Positions 21,521-31,220 of a stretch of 64,000 nucleotides of DNA are shown in pieces (within the stretch, counting starts at the first letter, position 1; each line of letters starts with the position of its first letter). This stretch comes from Hymenobacter cavernae. Its GTDB lineage: Bacteria; Bacteroidota; Bacteroidia; Cytophagales; Hymenobacteraceae. A model generated the notes under the pieces. It did no database searches and was not told the origin of the DNA. It saw nothing but the letters and a program-made list of their open reading frames with translations. Position numbers and translations under genes: made by a program. Where the stretch lies: contig NZ_BMHT01000001.1 in assembly GCF_014641455.1 (NCBI RefSeq), positions 372,001 to 436,000 of the forward strand. The letters are read 5' to 3'.

Positions 21521-23730
21521 CTGGCCACCGGCGTTGTCTGCTGATGATAGCGCGCTAGTCCGGCATCCAGAAACTTCACGAACTCCGCTATGTTGGGCTC
21601 ATACGCCACCGGCGTTATTAGCGGTTGGCTGCTGGCGTTATCGGGGTCGAGAAGCACATAGTAGGGCTGGGCGTTCACACCGTAGCGCACTACCTGCAAA
21701 TCAGCGTTTTGCTTACCTAGGGTTGTTTTCTCCTGGTTATCGCGCTTCGAGGTATACCATTCATTCTTCGGCAGCTCGGTTTTGTCATCGACGTAGAGGG
21801 CCACCACCACGTAGTCGTCGCGCAAGCGCTTGAGCACTTGCGGGTCGCTCCACACGGTTGCTTCCATCTTGCGGCAGTTCACGCAGGCGTGGCCCGTGAA
21901 GTCGATAAAGATCGGCTTGTGCTGCTGCCGCGCGCACCGTTTTGCCTGCTCCAAATCGAAGTAGCCTTGCAGACCGTGCGGCAGTTCCAGGTATTCGGCA
22001 TGGCGCGGCGCTTCGCACAACGTGTTGGCGGCGGCTACTGGCATTGCTTCGCTGCCAGCCAAAGTGAAGTCGCGGCTGCTCTGGGGCGGTAGGTAGCCGG
22101 CGAGCAGCGGAAGCGGCGCCCCAAACAAGCCGGGCACCAGGTACACCATAAAGCTGAATGCCAGCACCGCCATCAGCAGCCGACCAACACTTACGTGCGG
22201 CAAATCGCTGTCGTGGGAGAGTTTGAACTTACCGAGCAGGTATAAGCCAAGTAATGCTGAAAGAACAATCCAGAGCACCAGGTACACGTCACGGTTGAGC
22301 AGATTCCAGTGATAAGCTAGGTCGGCCATGCTCAAGAACTTGAGCGCCAGCATCAGCTCAATGAATCCTAGCACCACCTTTACCGTGTTAAGCCAGCCAC
22401 CAGAGCGCGGCAGACTTTTAAGCCATGAAGGAAAAATCGCGAACAGCGTAAACGGCAACGCAAACGCCAGTGAAAAGCCAAACATGCCCACTACGGGCAT
22501 GATCGTCTGGCCACGGGCTGCCAGACCTAGCACCGTTGCTACAATCGGCCCCGTGCACGAGAACGACACCAACACCAGCGTGAAAGCCATGAAAAACACC
22601 CCCAGCCAGCCGCCTTTGTCGGCTTGTGCGTCCGCTTTATTCACAATAGCGTGGGGCAGGGTGATTTCAAATAAGCCCAAAAAGGAAAGACCAAAGACGA
22701 CGAACACCACAAAGAAAATCAGGTTCGGCAGCCAGTGCGTGGCCATGAAGTTAGGACCGTCTTCCCCTAAAAGACGCGCTACCACTACACCGATAATAGT
22801 GTAAATCAGAATGATAGACAGGCCATAAACCAGCGCTTTTAGGATTCCACGACTGCGGCTATCGGCCCCGCCGGTAAAGAAGGAAACCGTCATCGGCACC
22901 ATCGGGAACACGCAGGGCGTGATAAGCGCCGCCAGACCCGATAGAAAGGCAAGCACGCCGAAGCTCCACAAACTACCGCCATCAGCTGCTGTGGCCGCCG
23001 TAGCACTTGCCACGGCTGGTGCAACTGTAGCAGCACTGGCGGTAGCCGAACCTTCTGCACCCGCACCATGCGTTGTAGCATCTGAAGCAGCCGTAGTAGA
23101 AGCAGTCGAATCGGCCTGCGTGAGTGCTGTGGGGGCCGCTGCCGGTGTAGCCTCCGGGGCAGTGCTTGCCACCGCAGCGCTATCCGAACCTAGGTTTACG
23201 GCGCTCGTCGGCTTACTGGTTTTGGCCGGAGCGGCGGCTTTACCAGTCACCTCAATGGGGCCAAAGCTCAGCTTCTCGTCGCCCGGAATGCAGCGACCAT
23301 CCACATCGGTGCAGCTCTGGTACTCTACGCTGGCCTGAATGGTAAGCGGCCCCGGCTGTAGCACCCGAATGCGCTGACGAATCTGGCCGGTTTTCTCGAA
23401 GTACGTCACATCGCCATTGAAAACCTTATCGAAGTGCTTCGTAGCGCCCACCGACTTAGGCTTGCCTACTACTTCGTAGGCTGTGCTTTTCGGAAAGGTG
23501 AAAGCAAATACCGTCGGACCTAGGTCCGGGTCGAAGTCGGTGGCATAGAGGTGCCACTTATCATCGATGCGAGCATTCACAATCAGCTCAATCTCCTCGC
23601 CCACCTGCGCCGCCGGCTTGCTGACGGCAGCGGAGAGCTTCGTAGGCGTGAGTATTTGCGCCGAGGCAGCCACAGACACACACCAGACTAGTAGCCAGGT
23701 TATTACATTTATTTTTCGAAAGACAGACAT
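21514..23730 (-). CDS. dsbD: DsbD-like thiol:disulphide interchange protein
   Basis: Inner-membrane reductant transporter of 738 residues. A signal peptide (MSVFRKINVITWLLVWCVSVAASAQ) is followed by a periplasmic beta-domain (about 25-150). An Ala/Thr-rich linker (about 160-235) leads to the DsbD transmembrane domain, with cysteines in ITPCVFPMVPMTVSFF and SFSCTGPIVATVLG. A C-terminal thioredoxin-like domain has HACVNCRKM (CVNC around residue 615). Electrons pass from cytoplasmic thioredoxin to periplasmic partners. ATG 23730 begins the signal peptide; a longer frame to 23781 is not needed. Confidence 0.92.
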   Translation of the reverse strand: MSVFRKINVITWLLVWCVSVAASAQILTPTKLSAAVSKPAAQVGEEIELIVNARIDDKWHLYATDFDPDLGPTVFAFTFPKSTAYEVVGKPKSVGATKHFDKVFNGDVTYFEKTGQIRQRIRVLQPGPLTIQASVEYQSCTDVDGRCIPGDEKLSFGPIEVTGKAAAPAKTSKPTSAVNLGSDSAAVASTAPEATPAAAPTALTQADSTASTTAASDATTHGAGAEGSATASAATVAPAVASATAATAADGGSLWSFGVLAFLSGLAALITPCVFPMVPMTVSFFTGGADSRSRGILKALVYGLSIILIYTIIGVVVARLLGEDGPNFMATHWLPNLIFFVVFVVFGLSFLGLFEITLPHAIVNKADAQADKGGWLGVFFMAFTLVLVSFSCTGPIVATVLGLAARGQTIMPVVGMFGFSLAFALPFTLFAIFPSWLKSLPRSGGWLNTVKVVLGFIELMLALKFLSMADLAYHWNLLNRDVYLVLWIVLSALLGLYLLGKFKLSHDSDLPHVSVGRLLMAVLAFSFMVYLVPGLFGAPLPLLAGYLPPQSSRDFTLAGSEAMPVAAANTLCEAPRHAEYLELPHGLQGYFDLEQAKRCARQQHKPIFIDFTGHACVNCRKMEATVWSDPQVLKRLRDDYVVVALYVDDKTELPKNEWYTSKRDNQEKTTLGKQNADLQVVRYGVNAQPYYVLLDPDNASSQPLITPVAYEPNIAEFVKFLDAGLARYHQQTTPVASR

Positions 23731-23885
23731 AGAGCAGGGGAAAAGCAGCAATCCTGAGTAGCAACAAACAAAGTACGGCACTAAGTGTCACACTTTCTGC
23801 CACAAGTAGGCACGATACCGTGAACCAGCAACACGGTCAAGTGGTTGTATACATCGCCACCCCGAACCGCTTGAGCGGAATCTCG

Positions 23886-23893
23886 TACTTTTG
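23886..23893 (+). promoter_or_regulatory. -7 element of CorC/CNNM gene
   Basis: TACTTTTG, an exact TAnnTTTG, 45 nt before the ATG at 23939. No TTG is found at the standard distance. Confidence 0.55.
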
Positions 23894-23938
23894 TGGTAAA
23901 ATGGGTGCTAGGCCGGCTAAGCCTACGCAACCGAACTT

Positions 23939-25279
23939 ATGGGATTAAACATACTATTCACCGTTCTGCTTGTTTTGCTGAACGGATTTTTTGTAGCGGC
24001 AGAGTTTGCGCTGGTTAAGCTGCGTGTCTCTCAGATGGAAGTGAAAGCGCAGGAAGGCAACCGCCTCGCCAAGCTGACACTCTCCTTGCTCCACAACCTA
24101 GATGCCTATCTTTCAGCTACTCAGCTTGGTATCACCCTAGCTTCGCTAGCCCTGGGCTGGATCGGCGAAAGCGTGGTGGCAGAGATTGTGCTGGCTATCA
24201 TTCATAAGCTGAACGTCTCCCTATCACCCGAAACCGTGCACCGGATTGCCCTGGGCACGTCGTTTTCGCTGATTACCACGTTGCACATCGTGATTGGGGA
24301 GCAGGCGCCGAAGGTATTGGCTATTCAGCAGCCGGAAAAAACCAGCTTGATTATAGCAGCCCCCTTGCGCGGCTTCTATATCATCACCTACCCCTTCATC
24401 TGGCTCCTGAATAAGCTTTCCAACTTAGTAGCAGGCTTTTTTGGCGGCCAGGTAACACATACTGGCGACGTGCACTCGGCCGAAGAAATCAGGCTACTGC
24501 TTGATCAGAGCAAACAGAGTGGTGAGATTCAGGAATCGGAGCACGAGCTGATCGAGAACGTCTTCGAGTTCAACGACCGCATGGTGAAGCAGATTATGGT
24601 GCCCCGCACTAAAATTGCCGCCATCGATGTGAAGTCGCCGCAGGATACGGTGTTGGAAACGGTGTACAGCGAAGGCTACTCGCGCATTCCGGTGTACGAG
24701 GAATCGATTGATAACATCGTCGGGATTCTCTACGTGAAGGACTTGCTTCAGCTCATCCGGCGCAACGAGTCGGTGGAGCTATCCAAGATCATGCGGCCGG
24801 CTTACTTCGTGCCCGAAACCAAAAAGATCAACCGCCTGCTGCGCCAGTTTCAGCGCAAGCACATGCACATTGCTATCGTTAGCGATGAGTTTGGCGGCGT
24901 TTCCGGCATCGTTACCATAGAGGATATTATCGAGGAGCTGGTCGGTGAAATTCAGGACGAGTACGACAACGAAGTGCCCGTGGTCGAGAAAGTGTCGGAA
25001 GCGGAGTACCGTGTTAATGCCTCCACGCCTATTTCCGACGCCAACGAATATCTCCCCTACCCGCTGCCCGAAGGCGACGACTACGAAACGGTAGGTGGCT
25101 TGCTCAACCTGATCTACGGCAACATTCCGGAAGTAGGCGACGTGGCCGTACTCGACAACTACGAGTTCCGGATTCTGAAACGCTCCAAGCGTGTGGTGGA
25201 CTTGGTGCAGCTCCGCATAACGCGCCCGGCTACTAACAGCGACGATGATGATCTATCGGGCCTGGTAACAGGTAGTTAG
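23939..25279 (+). CDS. CNNM/CorC-type ion transporter (DUF21-CBS-CorC_HlyC)
   Basis: Membrane protein of 446 residues. The DUF21 (CNNM) transmembrane domain spans about 1-190 (LNGFFVAAEFALVKLR, YLSATQLGITLASLALGW). A CBS pair spans about 210-335 (MVPRTKIAAIDV, SRIPVYEESIDNIVGILYV, HMHIAIVSDEFGGVSGIVT). A CorC_HlyC FAD-like domain fills the C-terminus (YRVNASTPISDANEYL). The family is linked to magnesium or cobalt efflux, regulated by nucleotides bound to the CBS pair; older annotation calls it hemolysin. Confidence 0.94.
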   Translation: MGLNILFTVLLVLLNGFFVAAEFALVKLRVSQMEVKAQEGNRLAKLTLSLLHNLDAYLSATQLGITLASLALGWIGESVVAEIVLAIIHKLNVSLSPETVHRIALGTSFSLITTLHIVIGEQAPKVLAIQQPEKTSLIIAAPLRGFYIITYPFIWLLNKLSNLVAGFFGGQVTHTGDVHSAEEIRLLLDQSKQSGEIQESEHELIENVFEFNDRMVKQIMVPRTKIAAIDVKSPQDTVLETVYSEGYSRIPVYEESIDNIVGILYVKDLLQLIRRNESVELSKIMRPAYFVPETKKINRLLRQFQRKHMHIAIVSDEFGGVSGIVTIEDIIEELVGEIQDEYDNEVPVVEKVSEAEYRVNASTPISDANEYLPYPLPEGDDYETVGGLLNLIYGNIPEVGDVAVLDNYEFRILKRSKRVVDLVQLRITRPATNSDDDDLSGLVTGS

Positions 25280-25310
25280 GGTTCTCATACTCAGGAATCT
25301 TGCCTTTTCT

Positions 25311-25350
25311 AAACAAAAAACGCCACGGTAAACCGGGGCGTTTTTTGTTT
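25311..25350. terminator. Bidirectional terminator
   Basis: AAACAAAAAACGCC pairs with GGCGTTTTTTGTTT, with an inner CGGT/ACCG. It lies between the convergent CorC gene (+) and the DUF2752 gene (-). Confidence 0.87.
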
Positions 25351-25356
25351 GAGCAA

Positions 25357-25689
25357 TTACTCGTGAGCCTTAGCGGCTACCCAACCTAGGTAGCGCATTT
25401 GCATCCATACTTCCTGCGCCCACAGCCACGCCAGCAAGGGCAGCACCACCACGACTAAGCGGTTGTAGTGCCAGGCCTGTGCCCAGTCAAGATGCAGCGC
25501 GTGCATACAGGCTCGGGTGATGCCGCAGCCGGGACATGCGCGGTGCAGCAGCAGCTGACTCAGGCAAATGGATTGGCCTTGGTCGAAGAACGATGCCGGC
25601 AGCACCAGCAGCGTCAGCCAGAGCAGGACAGAGCCTACTACTACAATCAATGGCCGTCCTCTATTAAAGTTTCTTTGCGTACTCACCAC
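25357..25689 (-). CDS. DUF2752 membrane protein
   Basis: A 110-residue membrane protein with the DUF2752 signature CPGCGITRA around residue 52 between two hydrophobic segments (about 15-35 and 78-95). The conserved cysteines suggest a metal or redox role, but the function is unknown. Its start overlaps the end of the TM2-domain gene by 26 bp, so they are translated from one transcript, a pairing often seen in Bacteroidetes. Confidence 0.9.
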   Translation of the reverse strand: MVSTQRNFNRGRPLIVVVGSVLLWLTLLVLPASFFDQGQSICLSQLLLHRACPGCGITRACMHALHLDWAQAWHYNRLVVVVLPLLAWLWAQEVWMQMRYLGWVAAKAHE

Positions 25690-26281
25690 CTCTGGGTTTC
25701 AAGTCGCCGGTAATGATGCGAATTAGGTCAATCAGGGCCCAGACCCCGCAACCGCCAAGCGTGAGAAGCTGCGCTACGCCGATGCCGGTATACCCTAGGT
25801 AGAAGCGGTGAATGCCGAGGCCTCCGACCAGGATAGCGAGGATCAATGCTATTACCTGGCTTTTGCCTTCCGCTTCCGCAGGCTGAGGTGCTTTCTTCAG
25901 CGCCTGCTTTACCATCTGCTTCACAGCTTTACGCTCAGCTTTGGTGGAAGCAGCTGCCGAGAAGCCAGCTTTTTCTTCGATACTAGCCGATTTTGCCACC
26001 GGAGCGGCTGTTTTCGTCTTGGCTGGTGCGGCCAATGCTTTGGCAGCGGCATACGCAGAAATTGCAGTCGGAGCAGGCGCAGCTTCCGTCGAGGCGGTCA
26101 GCATAGCATCATCCAAGGTAGCGGCTGGCGTTTGATCGGGCGTAGCAGTTGCCACAACATGCCGGGTGCTGCCATGATAAGGCGACGAAGCAGGCTTGAA
26201 TGCGAAATTGGCTTTGCTACAGGCCGAGAGCGAAGCGACACCTACTAAAGCGGCTAATAGGTGGGCATATACTTTGTTCAT
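25664..26281 (-). CDS. TM2-domain lipoprotein
   Basis: A 205-residue protein with a lipoprotein signal (lipobox LSAC, Cys21), an Ala/Thr/Lys-rich extracytoplasmic stretch (25-140) and a C-terminal TM2 domain (about 143-190). The TM2 domain has two hydrophobic helices joined by the conserved GIHRFYLGYTGIG turn. TM2 proteins are small membrane proteins of unknown function. It is the first gene of a two-gene operon with DUF2752, and the promoter at 26426-26457 gives a leader of roughly 140 nt. Confidence 0.87.
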   Translation of the reverse strand: MNKVYAHLLAALVGVASLSACSKANFAFKPASSPYHGSTRHVVATATPDQTPAATLDDAMLTASTEAAPAPTAISAYAAAKALAAPAKTKTAAPVAKSASIEEKAGFSAAASTKAERKAVKQMVKQALKKAPQPAEAEGKSQVIALILAILVGGLGIHRFYLGYTGIGVAQLLTLGGCGVWALIDLIRIITGDLKPRGGEYAKKL

Positions 26282-26425
26282 AAAAGTGGTTGTTGGGGGT
26301 TGAGAAGTGAGATAAAATGAAGATCTAAGGGGAGTTTCAGTCCTTCTTGGACACGACTGTCACCTCGACATCAAGCCTAGCTTTTCAACTGATTACCAGT
26401 ACGTTTGATGGGGTAACTGTGCGAG

Positions 26426-26457
26426 CAAAGGTATAGCTACACCCTCCCAGCTGTCAA
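26426..26457 (-). promoter_or_regulatory. Promoter of the TM2-DUF2752 operon
   Basis: On the minus strand, TTG (26457-26455), 21-nt spacer, TACCTTTG (26433-26426), an exact match. The 5' leader from about 26420 to 26281 is non-coding and unusually long; I see no known riboswitch in it. Confidence 0.75.
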
Positions 26458-26520
26458 TCACACGATAATGTGAGACAGCGGCACTTCAGCCCCGGAAAAC
26501 CACTTTGCACCTAGGTTCTT

Positions 26521-27048
26521 CTACCCCGCCGGAGCGTCGCGGAACCAGCTGGCATACAGCACATAGTTGTCGGCGGTGCGCAGCAGATTAGCGCGCTGCT
26601 CCTCCGTAACGGGCTTAATCTTGCGGGCCGGCACCCCGGCGTAGAGGTAACCGGCCTCGCACTGCGTATTCTCCAACACCACCGCTCCGGCCGCAATAAT
26701 GCAGCCCCGGCCCACCACCGCGTGGTCCATTACGATGGCGCCCATTCCGATAAGCACCTCATCCTCAATGGTGCAGCCGTGCACGATTGCCCGGTGCCCA
26801 ATGCTCACGCGCGCACCTAGGTTGGTAGCAGCCCGCTGATACGTGCAGTGCAGCACGGCTCCATCCTGAATGTTGGTTTGCTCGCCGATGCGGATGCTGT
26901 TCACGTCGCCGCGGATAACGGCATTGAACCACACGGTGCAGTCGGCACCTAGGGTCACGTCGCCCACGATGGTTGCGTTGTCGGCGACGAAGCAATTAGG
27001 CCCAATCTGGGGCGCGATGCCGTGAACGGGGAGAATGAGAGCAGGCAT
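26521..27048 (-). CDS. Gamma-carbonic anhydrase-like hexapeptide protein
   Basis: A 175-residue left-handed beta-helix protein of the gamma-CA/YrdA/PaaY group. Hexapeptide turns run through most of the length (VGDVTLGADCTVWFNAVIRG, IGHRAIVHGCTIEDEVLIG, MGAIVMDHAVVGRGC). The zinc-ligand histidines would be the His in IGHRAIVHGC and the later MDHAVV. Such proteins form trimers; carbonic anhydrase activity is not certain for this subgroup. A degenerate repeat tract lies between it and the upstream radical SAM gene. Confidence 0.9.
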   Translation of the reverse strand: MPALILPVHGIAPQIGPNCFVADNATIVGDVTLGADCTVWFNAVIRGDVNSIRIGEQTNIQDGAVLHCTYQRAATNLGARVSIGHRAIVHGCTIEDEVLIGMGAIVMDHAVVGRGCIIAAGAVVLENTQCEAGYLYAGVPARKIKPVTEEQRANLLRTADNYVLYASWFRDAPAG

Positions 27049-27170
27049 GAGGTGAGATGGTGAGGTGGTGAGATGGTGAGATGCTCTCCAAAGTAATAGA
27101 AGGATAACTCACTAGTTCACCATCTCACTAATTCACCATTCCACCATCTCACCAGTTCACCACCTCACCA
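27049..27170. repeat. Degenerate GTGAGATGGTGAG / CTCACCATTCCACC repeat pair
   Basis: GTGAGATGGTGAGGTGGTGAG words (about 27051-27082) face a longer CACCATCTCACTAATTC tract (about 27117-27170), which overlaps the last codons of the radical SAM gene. Same word family as at 2751 and 4150. Confidence 0.78.
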
Positions 27171-28140
27171 TCCGCTTCCAGGTGCCTTTGTGCAGGTTGT
27201 ATTTCAGGGTACTCGGCAAAGCTTGCCAGAAATACTTGCTGGTTTCGACGGCGAAGCTAGGTTGCATGTAACAGTTGATGGTGCAGCCTTCGCACTGCGG
27301 CAAGCGGCCTTCGAGCGCGGCTAGGCGCTGCACTTCAGCGGAGTTATAAAGCTCAAATAGCTGGCCCGTTACCGGAAACTTCTGCTCGCCCAGGTGGTAG
27401 CAGGGCAACACCAGCTCGTTGCTGGGCGAAATAACCAGCGTGGTACTGGCCGCCCGGCACACCGGCGCGGCTACGTGGTTGCCCCCGTCGCGCCGCAGCT
27501 GAATGAAAGCTTCGTTGAGGTACACGCCGCGGCGTTTGCCGAAGGCTGAAAGATAATCTAGCTCGGCGGCGGTGAGCTGCTCGCCGGTAGCCACGCTGTT
27601 GTACTCAAAAGCCGGATTAAGAATGAGCATCAGGCCATTAGGCTGAGCAATATCGCGGTACACGGCTTCCAGATCGGCCAGGTTCTCGCGGAAAACGGTG
27701 AAGAGAATATCCGGCCGCTCACCTAGCTCTTTAGCCACCCGAATGCTTTCCAGGACGAAATCGAAGCAGGCCACGCCGCGGCCTTTGTCGTGCACTTCTT
27801 TCTCGGAAGCGTCCAGCGAAAAGTGCAGCATATCCACTTTGCCATGCAGCCGCTCCGCGTATTTGGGGTAAAGTAAGCAGTTGGTGGTGAGCGTCGTAAT
27901 AAAACCTAGGTCGTGCGCCAAGCCTACAAACTCGTGGATCTGGCGGTGTAGCAGCGGCTCGCCGCCGGTGAAGTCGACGACGCTCACCCCTAGCTTTTTC
28001 AGGTCGCGCAGGTTCTGCTCCACATCGGAGAGCTGAATGTAAGGCGACGGTTTCTCCCAGATGTCGCAAAACGAGCAGCGGGCATTGCACCGGTACGTGA
28101 CGTAATAATTGCAGAGAACCGGATGACGAACAAGGCGCAT
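27157..28140 (-). CDS. Radical SAM protein, SPASM-like C-terminus
   Basis: A 327-residue radical SAM enzyme. The 4Fe-4S motif CxxxCxxC is C18, C22, C25 in YRCNARCSFC. DFTGGEPLLH is the GGE motif, and later TTNCLLYPKYAER and FSLDASEKEVHDKGRG are typical SAM/radical strands. Further cysteines near the C-terminus (PVCRAASTT, LPCYH, CEGCTINC) could hold an auxiliary cluster of SPASM/twitch type. The substrate is unknown. It is probably a single gene, and its last codons run into a degenerate repeat. Confidence 0.9.
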   Translation of the reverse strand: MRLVRHPVLCNYYVTYRCNARCSFCDIWEKPSPYIQLSDVEQNLRDLKKLGVSVVDFTGGEPLLHRQIHEFVGLAHDLGFITTLTTNCLLYPKYAERLHGKVDMLHFSLDASEKEVHDKGRGVACFDFVLESIRVAKELGERPDILFTVFRENLADLEAVYRDIAQPNGLMLILNPAFEYNSVATGEQLTAAELDYLSAFGKRRGVYLNEAFIQLRRDGGNHVAAPVCRAASTTLVISPSNELVLPCYHLGEQKFPVTGQLFELYNSAEVQRLAALEGRLPQCEGCTINCYMQPSFAVETSKYFWQALPSTLKYNLHKGTWKRMVRW

Positions 28141-28251
28141 GCGCTGGGTTTTTATTTTTGACTGCTCGTTTTTCGCGGAGGTAGCCGCGCTCAGAGAAGT
28201 TGCCAGCTTAAAGCAAGCACCAAAAAACGAACAACCAAAAACAAAAAACGA

Positions 28252-28982
<731 letters not shown>

Positions 28983-28992
<10 letters not shown>

Positions 28993-29150
28993 TCTCAATG
29001 GGCAATTAATAATGAGCAATGAGCAGCGGGTTTGCTCAGGGGGAAAGGACATAAAAAAGCCCCGCTACTGTTTAGGTAACGGGGCTTTTCAGTTTGAGTT
29101 GACAAGCAACGACTCATTGTTCATTGCTTACTGTCAATTGCTCATTGTTT
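28983..29150. repeat. Degenerate CAATGAGCAAT words flanking a terminator
   Basis: Words such as AATGGGCAATTAATAATGAG (about 28999-29030) face complementary ATTGTTCATTGCTTACTGTC words (about 29113-29148), with a terminator hairpin in between. This is another member of the degenerate tandem-word repeats, with different word content. Confidence 0.65.
29055..29089 (-). terminator. Terminator after first OmpA-like gene
   Basis: AAAAGCCCCG pairs with CGGGGCTTTT across a 15-nt loop. It is followed by an A/T run on each strand, so it can serve the minus-strand OmpA gene. Confidence 0.75.
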
Positions 29151-29859
29151 AGATGGTGCCTTTCTCAGCGGCCTTCTTCAGCTTTTCGTTGGCGTAGATA
29201 GCAACTTCCACGCGGCGGTTGGCAGTGCGACCAGCCTCCGTCGAGTTGTCGGCAACAGGCTCCTTCGAGCCATAGCCTTGCGTGGTCAGGCGCGAAGAAT
29301 CGATGCCTTGGGCCGTAATGGCGTTAGCAACAGCCTGCGCACGACGCTTCGAGAGCGGATCGTTGATGGCATCGGTACCGGTGTTGTCGGTGTGGCCTTC
29401 AATCAGCACGTTGGTGTCGCCATACTTCTTCAGCGTAGCAGCCAGCGTGTTGATGTTTTCGGCGGCGGCGCTGGTTAGCGTAGCCGAGTTCTTGGCGAAC
29501 AGGATACCCGAGTTGAAGGTAATCTTGATGCCTTCGCCCACGCGCTCCACTTTCGCGCCTTCCATGTCCTTCTTCAGCTCAGCAGCCTGCTTGTCCATGC
29601 GGCGGCCAATGAGGGCACCAGCACCGCCACCCACGGCAGCTCCGATGATAGCACCACCGGCGGTGCTGTTCTTGCCGCCAATCACGCGGCCTAGCACGCC
29701 ACCCACTACGGCACCACCGCCAGCACCCAGCAGACCGCCTTTAGCAGTTTTGCTCCAGGGCTTCTTGGTTTTCGTGGTGGTGTCCTGCGCTTGCGCGAAG
29801 CTGGTACCAAGCACCAGCATCATCAGCATAAATGCGAAATACGAACGGAGAGTTGTCAT
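29149..29859 (-). CDS. OmpA-family protein with glycine zipper
   Basis: A 236-residue protein with signal peptide MTTLRSYFAFMLMMLVLG... (cut after AQA) and a glycine-zipper segment with repeated GGxxGxxxG (about 38-90: GGLLGAGGGAVVGGVLGRVI). A C-terminal OmpA domain follows (about 110-225: VLIEGHTDNTGTDAIND, RRAQAVANAI, ANRRVEVAIYANE). The OmpA domain binds diaminopimelate in the wall and the zipper may insert in the outer membrane. ATG 29859 begins the signal peptide. The protein is a close paralogue of the product of the next gene, so a tandem duplication is likely. Confidence 0.9.
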   Translation of the reverse strand: MTTLRSYFAFMLMMLVLGTSFAQAQDTTTKTKKPWSKTAKGGLLGAGGGAVVGGVLGRVIGGKNSTAGGAIIGAAVGGGAGALIGRRMDKQAAELKKDMEGAKVERVGEGIKITFNSGILFAKNSATLTSAAAENINTLAATLKKYGDTNVLIEGHTDNTGTDAINDPLSKRRAQAVANAITAQGIDSSRLTTQGYGSKEPVADNSTEAGRTANRRVEVAIYANEKLKKAAEKGTI

Positions 29860-29925
29860 GTTCTGAGTTTTGTTTTGGTGGTAAAGGGGGATAATGATGA
29901 GTAAAAGTCCGGTCAGTCGTAGGGT

Positions 29926-29959
29926 CAAAAATAGCCGGCTTTTAATACTTGTTTTGCAA
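29926..29959 (-). promoter_or_regulatory. Promoter of first OmpA-like gene
   Basis: Minus strand: TTG (29959-29957), 23-nt spacer, TATTTTTG (29933-29926), an exact TAnnTTTG. Leader of about 65 nt to the ATG at 29859. Confidence 0.68.
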
Positions 29960-30217
29960 CCTCCTTGCCAAAACGTTGAGCATTGTGAAGAAATTATTTG
30001 AAAAGGATAAATAATCCTCCCAAAAAGCTCTTTTTGCCGGCTAGTTCTCTTACTACTACCTTCTTGTATTGCTAAACACGGCGGCAAAATAAGGCCGTTT
30101 TCTGTAAAACCACGGTTTTTGTGCTGCCCCTTGGGCTTGGCAGCACCTAGCTTTGCGCTGGTACAAGGCAGGCAGCTCCCTGGCTGCTACAAGCTTGGGG
30201 ACTGCTACCAACAATAG

Positions 30218-30244
30218 AAAGGCGGTGCTTATCGCACCGCCTTT
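30218..30244 (-). terminator. Terminator after second OmpA-like gene
   Basis: AAAGGCGGTGC pairs with GCACCGCCTTT around loop TTATC; the minus-strand transcript ends in U-rich sequence. CCTAGG follows at 30253. Confidence 0.85.
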
Positions 30245-30272
30245 TGTTACTACCTAGGTCTGGTTCAGAAGC

Positions 30273-31025
30273 TTACAAGCGTCCGGCTTCAGCGGCTTTC
30301 TTCATCTTCTCGTTAGCGTAGATGGCAATTTCAACGCGGCGGTTTGCTTGCCGGCCAGCTTCGGTTGAGTTGTCGGCGAGAGGCTGCGACGAGCCGTAGC
30401 CTTTGGTGGTAATGCGCGAGGCATCTACTCCTTTGGCGCGCGTATAGTCGGCAACGGCTTGCGCGCGGCGCTCCGAAAGGGGTTGGTTGATGGCATCAGA
30501 ACCCGTGTTGTCGGTGTGGCCTTCGACGAGCACGTTGGTATCGGGGTATTTAGTCAGGACGGTGGCCATTTTCTCAATTTCCGTCATAGAAGCGGGCCGC
30601 AGATCTGCTTTGTTCACATCGAACAGAATGCCCGCATCGAAGGTAATCTTGATGCCTTCACCGACGCGCTCCACTTTCGCATTCTGCATATCGCGTTGAA
30701 GCTCTTCAGCTTGCTTGTCCATCCGACGACCGATGAGGGCACCACCGGCGCCGCCCACGCTAGCTCCGATAATGGCACCGGCGGCCGTACCGCTTTTACC
30801 GCCGAGCAGCCCACCAATCACGGCGCCGGCCACCGCGCCGCCACCAGCCCCGAACAGACCGCCCTTGGCGGTTTTGCTCATGCCCGTTTTACGCGGACCA
30901 GTGCCGTTAGCGGATCCAGTCGTGGAATATCCATCCGACTGGCCGGCTTGCTTGGAAGAAGCACATGACCCCAGCAGCAGGGTCAGGGCCATGAATAAAG
31001 AGAGAAGCGATTTGGGAGATTTCAT
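30273..31025 (-). CDS. OmpA-family lipoprotein with glycine zipper (paralogue)
   Basis: A 250-residue paralogue of the product at 29149-29859. This copy has a lipoprotein signal (LLGSC, Cys21) instead of an ordinary signal peptide, the same glycine-zipper block (about 55-105: GGLFGAGGGAVAGAVIGGLL), and the OmpA domain (LVEGHTDNTGSDAINQ, RRAQAVADYTRAKG, ANRRVEIAIYANE). The two differ mainly in the anchor. Their tandem order suggests duplication followed by anchor change. Probable role: linking outer membrane to peptidoglycan. Confidence 0.92.
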   Translation of the reverse strand: MKSPKSLLSLFMALTLLLGSCASSKQAGQSDGYSTTGSANGTGPRKTGMSKTAKGGLFGAGGGAVAGAVIGGLLGGKSGTAAGAIIGASVGGAGGALIGRRMDKQAEELQRDMQNAKVERVGEGIKITFDAGILFDVNKADLRPASMTEIEKMATVLTKYPDTNVLVEGHTDNTGSDAINQPLSERRAQAVADYTRAKGVDASRITTKGYGSSQPLADNSTEAGRQANRRVEIAIYANEKMKKAAEAGRL

Positions 31026-31147
31026 AAATGGGAACTTTGTGTACTTGGGAGAGAGCAGGCAAAAAAGCTCTTTTGAAGGTGCTTACTGCATTCGAACAAA
31101 AAATGTTTAGCTAGGTTAAGCAGCTCGCTGATGCTCAAAAAAGAAAA

Positions 31148-31200
31148 ATCCTGGTTTCCAGGCAGCTCCCGTTGCGGACGGGCTGCTTGGAAACCAGGAT
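31148..31200 (-). terminator. Long terminator after accD
   Basis: A nearly perfect stem of about 19 bp plus an inner part (ATCCTGGTTTCCAGGCAGC and complement). On the minus strand it ends in a T-run, consistent with termination of accD. ACCTAGGT follows directly at 31203-31210. Confidence 0.85.
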
Positions 31201-31220
31201 AAACCTAGGTCAACCGTATG

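Larger units (their letters stand above)
29860..30272. other. 413-bp gap between the tandem OmpA-like genes
   Basis: Contains the upstream promoter of the first OmpA gene (29926-29959, minus strand), a terminator after the second OmpA gene at 30218-30244, a short GCAGCCA/TGGCTGC-type dyad near 30170-30190, and a CCTAGG at 30253. No gene is supported; an in-frame extension of the OmpA gene to 30087 is not used because the signal peptide starts at 29859. Confidence 0.6.

Noticed and set aside
2751..27170. CRISPR array in the GTGAAATGG-type tracts
   Set aside because: Words are short, degenerate and without spacers; no cas gene is present.
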